From a bacterium UBA4637 (GTDB lineage Bacteria; Bacteroidota; Bacteroidia; Bacteroidales; Bacteroidaceae): a DNA stretch of 19,372 nt. A model generated the notes under the pieces. The model ran no database searches. It saw only the letters and a program-made list of their open reading frames with translations, and was not told the origin of the DNA. Location of the stretch: contig DHMR01000113.1 of the NCBI GenBank assembly GCA_002405875.1, positions 1-19,372 on the forward strand, given 5' to 3'. Shown here in pieces: positions 14,416 through 19,372 of this stretch. Position numbers and translations under genes: made by a program. Every line of letters begins with the position of its first letter. Positions within the stretch are counted from its first letter, which is position 1.

Positions 14416-16131
14416 TTATTTGTTCTTCTTAGCCCAGGTGTCCTTCAATCCAACAGTCTTGTTGAATACAGGCTTTTCTGGAGTTGAGTCTGGGTCGGCC
14501 ATGAAGTAGCCAATGCGCTGGAACTGGAGGTATTCCCCTGGCTTCTTGCCAGCGGCATATTCCTCGACGTAGCAGTTGTCGAAAACATGGAGGCTCTCTG
14601 GATTCAGCAACTCACGGAAGTCGCGCTCGTCGGCTGAAGGATTTTCCACGTTGAAGAGGCGGTCGTACTCACGTACCTCAGCCTTCACGCAATGCTCGGC
14701 AGACACCCAGTGCAGAGTACCCTTCACCTTGCGGTTGGCACCTTCCATGCCGCTCTTGCTGTTAGGGTCGTATTCAGCCTGGATTTCTGTGATGTTGCCA
14801 TTCTCGTCCTTGGTGCAACCCGTACATTTCACGATGTAAGCATTCTTCAAGCGAACCTCCTTGCCTGGAGTCATGCGGAAGAACTTCTTAGGAGCATCCT
14901 CCATGAAGTCGGCACGCTCTATCCAGAGATTCTTGGAGAACGTAATCGTATGTGAGCCATCCGCCTCGTTCTCAGGGTTGTTGATGGCCTCCATCTCCTC
15001 GCTCTGTCCATCAGGATAGTTGGTGATGACCAACTTGACAGGATCCAGGACAGCGCTGACACGGCAAGCCTTCTTGTTGAGGTCCTCGCGAACGGAAGCC
15101 TCCAAGAGCGCCATGTCGTTCAAGGCATCAAACTTGGTATAGCCGATGCTGTCGATGAACATGCGGATGCTCTCAGGAGAGTAACCACGACGACGCATAC
15201 CGCAGAGTGTCGGCATACGAGGATCGTCCCAGCCGTTGACCAAGTGCTCGTCAACCAAAGTGTGCAATTTACGCTTGCTCATAACCGTGTACGTGAGGTT
15301 CAGGCGATTGAACTCAATCTGGCGTGGGCGGTTGTCATGGAGATTGTCGGCGGTGCCATCCATTTCCTTCAAGTAGTCGACAAACTTATCGTAGAGTGGA
15401 CGGTGAGGCACAAACTCCAAGGTACAGATAGAGTGGGTGACACCCTCGAAGTAGTCGCTCTGTCCGTGGGCAAAGTCATACATCGGATAAGCGTGCCATT
15501 TGGTACCTGTGCGATGGTGAGGAGTCTGGATGATACGATAGATGATAGGGTCGCGGAAGTGCATGTTCGGGTTGGCCATGTCCAACTTGGCGCGGAGCAC
15601 CATGCTCCCCTCGACAGCTTCGGCAGTGTTCATCTTCTCAAACAAAGCCAAGTTTTCCTCGATAGGGCGGTCGCGGTATGGGCTAGCCGTACCAGGAGTG
15701 GTAGGAGTACCCTTCTGTGCAGCGATCTCCTCGGCAGTCTGCTCGTCGATGTAGGCATGTCCGTTCTTGATCATCCAAATGGCAAAATCCCATAACTTCT
15801 CAAAATAATCAGAAGCATAATAGATGTTGCCCCACTTGAACCCCAACCACTGGATGTCCTGCAGGATGTTTTCTACGTACTCATTGTTTTCCTTACTAGG
15901 GTTTGTATCATCGAAACGGAGGTTGCAGACACCGTTGTATTTTTCAGCGACACCGAAGTCCATGCAGATGGCCTTGGCATGGCCGATGTGAAGATAACCG
16001 TTAGGCTCAGGTGGAAAACGAGTTTGAATGCGTCCACCGTTCTTTCCTTCCTTGAGGTCTTCTTCAACAAATTGTTCAACGAAAGAGATGTTTTTCTTCT
16101 CTTCGTTCAAGTTTTCTTCATTAACTGCCAT
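14416..16131 (-). CDS. glnS: Glutamine--tRNA ligase
   Basis: Class I synthetase charging tRNA(Gln) directly. The 571-residue product has RFPPEPNGYLHIGHAKA (38-54) with the HIGH box at 48-51, RFDDTNPSKE shortly after, and the KMSKS-like MSKRK (284-288). A two-barrel C-terminal anticodon-binding domain ends in GYFMADPDSTPEKPVFNKTVGLKDTW. The start is taken as ATG 16131 (MAVNEEN), because a longer ORF start at 16197 would lie upstream of the -7 box at 16171-16164. GlnRS is of scattered, eukaryote-like distribution in bacteria and is known in Bacteroidota; its presence means Gln-tRNA need not be made through the amidotransferase route. It is followed by dedA on the same strand. Confidence 0.97.
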   Translation of the reverse strand: MAVNEENLNEEKKNISFVEQFVEEDLKEGKNGGRIQTRFPPEPNGYLHIGHAKAICMDFGVAEKYNGVCNLRFDDTNPSKENNEYVENILQDIQWLGFKWGNIYYASDYFEKLWDFAIWMIKNGHAYIDEQTAEEIAAQKGTPTTPGTASPYRDRPIEENLALFEKMNTAEAVEGSMVLRAKLDMANPNMHFRDPIIYRIIQTPHHRTGTKWHAYPMYDFAHGQSDYFEGVTHSICTLEFVPHRPLYDKFVDYLKEMDGTADNLHDNRPRQIEFNRLNLTYTVMSKRKLHTLVDEHLVNGWDDPRMPTLCGMRRRGYSPESIRMFIDSIGYTKFDALNDMALLEASVREDLNKKACRVSAVLDPVKLVITNYPDGQSEEMEAINNPENEADGSHTITFSKNLWIERADFMEDAPKKFFRMTPGKEVRLKNAYIVKCTGCTKDENGNITEIQAEYDPNSKSGMEGANRKVKGTLHWVSAEHCVKAEVREYDRLFNVENPSADERDFRELLNPESLHVFDNCYVEEYAAGKKPGEYLQFQRIGYFMADPDSTPEKPVFNKTVGLKDTWAKKNK

Positions 16132-16163
16132 ACTAAAATGAGTTATATTATTATTTAATGGTG

Positions 16164-16171
16164 CAAAGATA
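16164..16171 (-). promoter_or_regulatory. -7 box of glnS
   Basis: The minus strand reads TATCTTTG (16171-16164), an exact TAnnTTTG match 32 bp before the chosen ATG. A -33 TTTG at the normal distance is not seen. Confidence 0.6.
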
Positions 16172-16233
16172 CAAAGAATTTTGCGTTTAGCCGACATTTT
16201 TTATCGAAATATGTTTTTAAACATCAAAATAAA

Positions 16234-16265
16234 TTTGGAAATTGCACAAAAAAGGGGTAACTTTG
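16234..16265 (+). promoter_or_regulatory. Orphan plus-strand promoter in the glnS-mltG gap
   Basis: TTTG (16234-16237), a 20-nt spacer and TAACTTTG (16258-16265) form a full consensus promoter on the plus strand. Both flanking genes are on the minus strand, so it does not serve either of them. Transcription would start near 16272. Confidence 0.55.
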
Positions 16266-16271
16266 CAATCG

Positions 16272-16362
16272 TTATCCTGAATACAATCTTTTTACCTTAA
16301 AATGGACACTAATACCTAAATATAAAAATCGCCCTCCACTGTGAAGTGGGGGGCGATTCCTT
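16272..16362 (+). ncRNA. Candidate small RNA of about 90 nt
   Basis: This is the interval between the predicted start of the orphan promoter and the end of the strong hairpin at 16327-16358. It contains only a five-codon ORF (ATG at 16302, stop at 16317). If the hairpin terminates plus-strand transcription, the product would be a short RNA. If it reads through, the RNA would be antisense to the mltG 3' end. No known RNA family is recognised. This is inference from promoter and hairpin alone. Confidence 0.35.
16324..16358 (-). terminator. Terminator of mltG
   Basis: On the minus strand AATCGCCCCCCACTT pairs with AGTGGAGGGCGATT around a tiny loop and ends in TTTTTATA. It lies about 50 bp past the mltG stop, beyond the 16-bp tandem array. 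The plus-strand version has a weaker T-rich tail (CCTTTATTTG). Confidence 0.85.
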
Positions 16363-16424
16363 TATTTGATACCACATTTATCGGGTTTCACGTTTATCGG
16401 GTTCCACGTTTATTTGATACCACG
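16361..16424. repeat. Four 16-bp tandem units covering the mltG stop codon
   Basis: Units start at 16361, 16377, 16393 and 16409. The outer two are tttatttgataccac plus a or g. The inner two are tttatcgggtttcac and tttatcgggttccac plus g, giving an A-B-B-A order of variants. The last unit contains the mltG stop (TAA at 16412-16410) and its final Gly-Ile-Lys codons. Each unit carries a minus-strand TAA. Confidence 0.9.
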
Positions 16425-17462
16425 TTCGTTGAGCGCCTTGCTGTAGCGTGCTGCGTTCTGCAAGTGCTCTTGGTAGGTGCGTGCGAAATTGTGAGTTCCA
16501 CTGAAGTCTTCCTTGGCACACATGTAGAGATACGGATGATGTACGTGGTTGAGCACGGCATCAATGCCAGCTACGGTCGGAATGCGGATTGGCCCTGGAG
16601 GAAGGCCTGTGTTCTTGTAAGTGTTGTACGGACTGTTGATTTGAAGGAGGTTGTTGTAAATTCTCTTCAACTCAAACTTTTTCCAGGCAAACTTGATGGT
16701 CGGGTCAGCTTGCAGCGGCATACCATTTGGATATTCGGCGTCGCGGAATGTCAAGCGATTGTAGTACATGCCTGCGACCATCGGCTTTTCTCCATTGTTG
16801 GCGGTCTCCTCATCCACGATGCTGGCGAGGGTAATGACCTGGTTAGGCGTGAGGTTCATGTTCTTCGCCTTCTGCGTACGCTCGAAGTTCCAAAAGCGAT
16901 CGCTCTCTTTCTTCATTCGGCTCAGAAGTTTGTCGATGGATACATTCCAGTAAATATCGTATGTGTTAGGAATGAACATACATGCGATGGTCGCAGTGTC
17001 GTATCCGTATTTCTGGCAAGTTGCCTCGTCGGTCAATGCCTTGTAGATGGACGTGCTGTCAATCATCAGTCGCTTGCCCAACTCGCCCGCCAATTTATCC
17101 AGGGTCCTGACGGAAGGAATCGTCAGGCTGACGGGATCTTGGAGACCGTTCTTGAAGTGGCGCCATACCTTGAGCGCACCTTCTCCGGGACGGATGGCAT
17201 AGCGGCCTGTGCGGATATGTTCTGAATAACTAGAGTGGTTGGTCAACGTGTGGAAGGCCTGCAGAGGAATCGTGTGCGCGATCGGTTTTACCTTGTTGTA
17301 CACAGAGTCTATGTTGTCGTCATCGTCAATGTAGACATACTGAGTTGCGCTGCTTTTCGAGAAAGAGGAAAAGCCATAGAGATACGCGACTCCTATGACA
17401 ACCAATAGGCATAAGCCCGCTCCATAAATGTAGAGCTTGGAAGCTTGATTTTTCTTTTTCAT
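16410..17462 (-). CDS. mltG: Endolytic murein transglycosylase MltG
   Basis: Inner-membrane lytic transglycosylase that cuts nascent glycan strands and sets their length. The 350-residue product has a short Lys-rich cytoplasmic start (MKKKNQASK), one membrane helix (about 10-30), and a periplasmic YceG domain. The domain includes a LysM-like subdomain (about 40-110), the catalytic LASIVDEETANNGEK with the likely general acid Glu219, MPLQADPTIKFA, and YNTYKNTGLPPGPI followed by HPYLYM. The family often reads E-K-E-T where this protein has D-E-E-T; the Glu before Thr is kept. The gene has its own promoter (17551-17520) and terminator. Its C-terminus (NERGIK) lies inside a 16-bp tandem repeat, suggesting that the tail sequence is evolutionarily labile. 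Confidence 0.95.
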   Translation of the reverse strand: MKKKNQASKLYIYGAGLCLLVVIGVAYLYGFSSFSKSSATQYVYIDDDDNIDSVYNKVKPIAHTIPLQAFHTLTNHSSYSEHIRTGRYAIRPGEGALKVWRHFKNGLQDPVSLTIPSVRTLDKLAGELGKRLMIDSTSIYKALTDEATCQKYGYDTATIACMFIPNTYDIYWNVSIDKLLSRMKKESDRFWNFERTQKAKNMNLTPNQVITLASIVDEETANNGEKPMVAGMYYNRLTFRDAEYPNGMPLQADPTIKFAWKKFELKRIYNNLLQINSPYNTYKNTGLPPGPIRIPTVAGIDAVLNHVHHPYLYMCAKEDFSGTHNFARTYQEHLQNAARYSKALNERGIK

Positions 17463-17519
17463 TTTTATCTATGTTTTCTGTTATCGTAATTTATAGTATG
17501 TTTTCTTCATTTATGGTTG

Positions 17520-17551
17520 CAAAAGTACAGTAATTATGGCAAACAGCCAAA
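17520..17551 (-). promoter_or_regulatory. mltG promoter (TTTG-N20-TAnnTTTG)
   Basis: The minus strand shows TTTG (17551-17548), a 20-nt spacer and TACTTTTG (17527-17520). The expected start near 17513 gives a leader of about 50 nt. Confidence 0.75.
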
Positions 17552-17587
17552 TAAAGGAATTAAAAATAGGTTAATTCTCTTCTCCAT

Positions 17588-17620
17588 TTTGATTTGTTAC
17601 TAACTTTTTCAGTACCTTTG
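17588..17620 (+). promoter_or_regulatory. Promoter of the HAD phosphatase gene
   Basis: TTTG (17588-17591), a 21-nt spacer and TACCTTTG (17613-17620). It is back to back with the mltG promoter, 36 bp apart. The leader of about 68 nt includes the 25-bp duplication. Confidence 0.7.
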
Positions 17621-17647
17621 CAATCCAAATAAATCTCCTATGAATAA

Positions 17648-17697
17648 TAGGTATGATAAAAGAGACAAAATGTAGGTATGATAAAAGAGACAAAATG
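17648..17697. repeat. Exact 25-bp tandem duplication over the phosphatase start codon
   Basis: Units 17648-17672 and 17673-17697 are identical over 25 bases; each begins taggtatgataaaag and ends acaaaatg. The second copy ends in the likely start ATG (17695). In the first copy the same ATG (17670) is followed at once by TAG, because the copies join there. Confidence 0.92.
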
Positions 17698-18375
17698 ATG
17701 GATAATAATTGGAAGACTCGTACACCCCAAGGTGTACAATTTAATTTTGACACTTACATCTTTGATTTGGACGGCACCTTGCTGTCTACTTTGGAGGATC
17801 TTGCTGCTAGTTGCAACCACGCTTTGCGTACCAATGGCATGCCCGAGAGAACGATAGATGAAGTGCGTCGGTTTGTGGGAAATGGCGTGAAGAAATTGAT
17901 GGAACGCGCCATACCTGATGGGTTGGACAACGTGAAGTTCGAGAAGACATACCAGGACTTCCGGCAGCACTACATGCATCACAACCTGGACACCACCCAG
18001 CCTTATCCGGGTGTCATGGAGATGCTGCGAAGCCTTCGGGAAAGAGGCAAGCACATTGCGGTCGTGAGCAACAAGTTTTATGCAGCGACCCAAGACCTAT
18101 GCCGCCATTTCTTTGGCGACTTGGTGGATGTGGCGATCGGCGAGCGAGAGGACATTCATAAGAAGCCAGCTCCCGATACCGTTTTGGAAGCTCTTCGTCA
18201 GATGAAGGTCGATCGAGAGAAAGCCGTCTACATTGGCGATAGCGATGTGGATATCGAGACGGCAAAAAACAGTGGTATGCCCTGCATCAGTGTGCTTTGG
18301 GGATTTAGGGACTATGATTTCTTGGTGGAACACGGAGCAACGATTTTCGTTTCATCTCCTCTCCAACTTAAGTAA
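17695..18375 (+). CDS. gph: HAD-superfamily hydrolase, phosphoglycolate phosphatase-like
   Basis: A 226-residue cytosolic phosphatase of HAD subfamily IA. Motif I is FDLDGTLL (23-30) with the nucleophile Asp24 and Asp26. A helical cap follows with FVGNGVKKLMERAIP. Motif II is VVSNK, motif III is the Lys of HKKPAPD, and motif IV is GDSDVDIETAKNSG. The pattern matches Gph-type enzymes that clear 2-phosphoglycolate, but HAD enzymes are promiscuous and the substrate is an inference. An extra stretch of about 20 residues before motif I is longer than usual. Start choice: ATG 17695 or 17698 follows the duplicated leader. The longest ORF start (17653) would translate the 25-bp repeat and is judged an artefact of the duplication. 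The stop at 18373-18375 runs straight into an 18-bp tandem array. Confidence 0.85.
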   Translation: MMDNNWKTRTPQGVQFNFDTYIFDLDGTLLSTLEDLAASCNHALRTNGMPERTIDEVRRFVGNGVKKLMERAIPDGLDNVKFEKTYQDFRQHYMHHNLDTTQPYPGVMEMLRSLRERGKHIAVVSNKFYAATQDLCRHFFGDLVDVAIGEREDIHKKPAPDTVLEALRQMKVDREKAVYIGDSDVDIETAKNSGMPCISVLWGFRDYDFLVEHGATIFVSSPLQLK

Positions 18376-18436
18376 AATTGAAAAACAAGTCAAATTGAAA
18401 TAACAAGTCAAATTGAAATAACAAGTCAAATTGAAA
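18375..18436. repeat. 18-bp tandem array at the phosphatase stop codon
   Basis: Units are aaattgaaaaacaagtc (18375-18391, 17 bp), aaattgaaataacaagtc (18392-18409 and 18410-18427, identical), and a partial aaattgaaa (18428-18436). The first base of the array is the last base of the TAA stop. It runs up to the shared terminator hairpin. Confidence 0.9.
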
Positions 18437-18439
18437 AAA

Positions 18440-18472
18440 AATAGGAGGAAAACATTCCGTTTTCCTCCTATT
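18440..18472. terminator. Hairpin between convergent phosphatase and GGGtGRT genes
   Basis: A perfect 14-bp stem AATAGGAGGAAAAC/GTTTTCCTCCTATT has a five-base loop. On the minus strand it runs into eight T, so it is mainly the terminator of the GGGtGRT gene. The plus strand lacks a long T-run. A smaller stem CTATGTC/GACATAG (18493-18512) lies between it and the GGGtGRT stop. Confidence 0.9.
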
Positions 18473-18532
18473 CATATTAATTAAACCTATCTCTATGTCC
18501 TGTCAGACATAGATGCCTTGTGTACCGAAGTA

Positions 18533-19372
18533 TTACTTCTTGTTCAAAGCCAAGTCTACAGCTACGGCGATAGCTACAGTAGCACCTACCATAGGGTTGT
18601 TACCCATACCGAGGTAACCCATCATCTCTACGTGAGCAGGAACTGAAGAAGAACCTGCGAACTGAGCGTCAGAGTGCATACGACCCATGGTATCTGTCAT
18701 ACCGTAAGAAGCAGGACCAGCAGCCATGTTGTCTGGGTGCAATGTACGACCTGTACCACCACCAGAAGCAACAGAGAAGTATGGCTTACCAGCGGCCAAA
18801 CGCTCCTTCTTGTATGTACCAGCTACTGGGTGCTGGAAACGAGTAGGGTTGGTAGAGTTACCAGTGATGGATACATCTACGTTCTCCTTCCAGAGAATAG
18901 CAACACCCTCACGTACGTCGTCAGCGCCATAGCACTTAACCTTGGCACGAGGACCGTCAGAGTAAGCGATCTCACGAACCACCTTCAACTCGCTTGTGTA
19001 GTAGTCGAACTTGGTCTGTACGTATGTGAAACCATTGATACGGCTGATGATCTGAGCAGCATCCTTGCCAAGACCGTTCAAGATAACGCGCAAAGGCTTT
19101 ACACGTACCTTGTTAGCCATCTCGGCGATCTTGATAGCACCCTCGGCAGCGGCGAATGACTCGTGACCTGCCAAGAAAGCGAAGCACTCAGTCTCCTCAC
19201 GGAGCAAACGAGCAGCCAAGTTACCGTGGCCAAGACCAACCTTACGGTCGTCAGCTACAGAACCAGGGATACAGAAGCTCTGAAGACCGATACCGATAGC
19301 CTCGGCAGCGTCAGCAGCACTCTTCACGCCCTTCTTGATAGCGATGGCAGCACCAGCAACATAAGCCCACTT
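18533..19372 (-). CDS. GGGtGRT-family protein (5' end cut by window)
   Basis: 279 residues are visible, open to the right edge. The sequence carries the SVASGGGTGRTLHPDN motif that gives the family its name, flanked by GKPYF and NMAAGPASYGMTDTMGRMHSDAQFAGSSSVPAHVEMMGYLGMGNNPMVGATVAIAVAVDLALNKK at the C-terminus (quoted segments are conserved Gly/Met/His-rich stretches). The GTG at 19327 is not the true start: the frame continues upstream as KWAYVAGAAIAIKKG to the edge. No membrane helix or signal is evident in the visible part. Codon use is strongly biased to a few codons (GCT/GCA, GGT, CGT, AAG), as in highly expressed genes. The family is widespread in anaerobic gut bacteria, and to my knowledge its function is not established. 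Family assignment is secure. Confidence 0.9.
   Translation of the reverse strand, partial: KWAYVAGAAIAIKKGVKSAADAAEAIGIGLQSFCIPGSVADDRKVGLGHGNLAARLLREETECFAFLAGHESFAAAEGAIKIAEMANKVRVKPLRVILNGLGKDAAQIISRINGFTYVQTKFDYYTSELKVVREIAYSDGPRAKVKCYGADDVREGVAILWKENVDVSITGNSTNPTRFQHPVAGTYKKERLAAGKPYFSVASGGGTGRTLHPDNMAAGPASYGMTDTMGRMHSDAQFAGSSSVPAHVEMMGYLGMGNNPMVGATVAIAVAVDLALNKK

Noticed and set aside
16132..16197. Longer N-terminus for GlnRS
   Set aside because: It covers the -7 box. The residues before MAVNEEN have no family resemblance.
17463..17694. tRNA or other structured RNA gene in the mltG-phosphatase gap
   Set aside because: No cloverleaf or T-loop consensus is seen; the interval is explained by two divergent promoters and the 25-bp duplication.

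Overview
The window is chromosomal DNA of a Bacteroidota bacterium, most likely a gut or oral Prevotellaceae member (Prevotella/Segatella-like). Three things support this: the protein families (a GGGtGRT protein, bacterial-type AspRS next to GlnRS, a sensor-of-ECF-sigma protein, a T9SS-like C-terminal domain), repeated matches to the Bacteroidota promoter (TTTG, about 19-21 nt, TAnnTTTG), and weak reliance on Shine-Dalgarno sites. The species cannot be fixed from the sequence. I see no tRNA, rRNA, CRISPR array, insertion sequence or phage gene.

Layout. 1-2402 (minus): the 3'-truncated mnmE GTPase gene and a uridine phosphorylase. 2403-3095: a repeat-dense 693-bp intergenic region ending in the galE promoter. 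3096-4133: galE. 4246-7686 (plus): a probable five-gene envelope operon with a small exported T9SS-CTD-like protein, an L,D-transpeptidase lipoprotein, an ECF sigma factor, a one-pass membrane protein (likely anti-sigma) and a secreted Spy-like sensor protein. 7848-9605: aspS. 9832-10601: two small winged-helix genes, the first with a histone H1-like Lys/Ala tail. 10729-12219: xylB. 12385-13452: mannose-1-phosphate guanylyltransferase. 13689-17462 (minus): dedA, glnS and mltG. 17695-18375 (plus): an HAD phosphatase. 18533-19372 (minus): a GGGtGRT-family gene cut by the right edge.

Functional themes are housekeeping translation and tRNA modification (mnmE, aspS, glnS), nucleoside and sugar metabolism (udp, galE, xylB, manC, gph), and cell-envelope building and sensing (L,D-transpeptidase, mltG, dedA, ECF module). 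galE and manC supply nucleotide sugars for surface glycans.

Two things stand out beyond ordinary genes. First, the gene edges carry an unusual number of unrelated short tandem arrays (16-25 bp units, 2-4 copies) at or beside start and stop codons: upstream of mnmE, upstream of galE (two arrays), over the mltG stop, over the gph start and on the gph stop. Second, the glnS-mltG gap holds a well-formed plus-strand promoter with no plus-strand gene after it, but with a strong hairpin about 60 nt downstream, which suggests a small RNA. Several gene starts (galE, aspS, glnS, gph) were placed downstream of recognisable promoters rather than at the longest ORF start.
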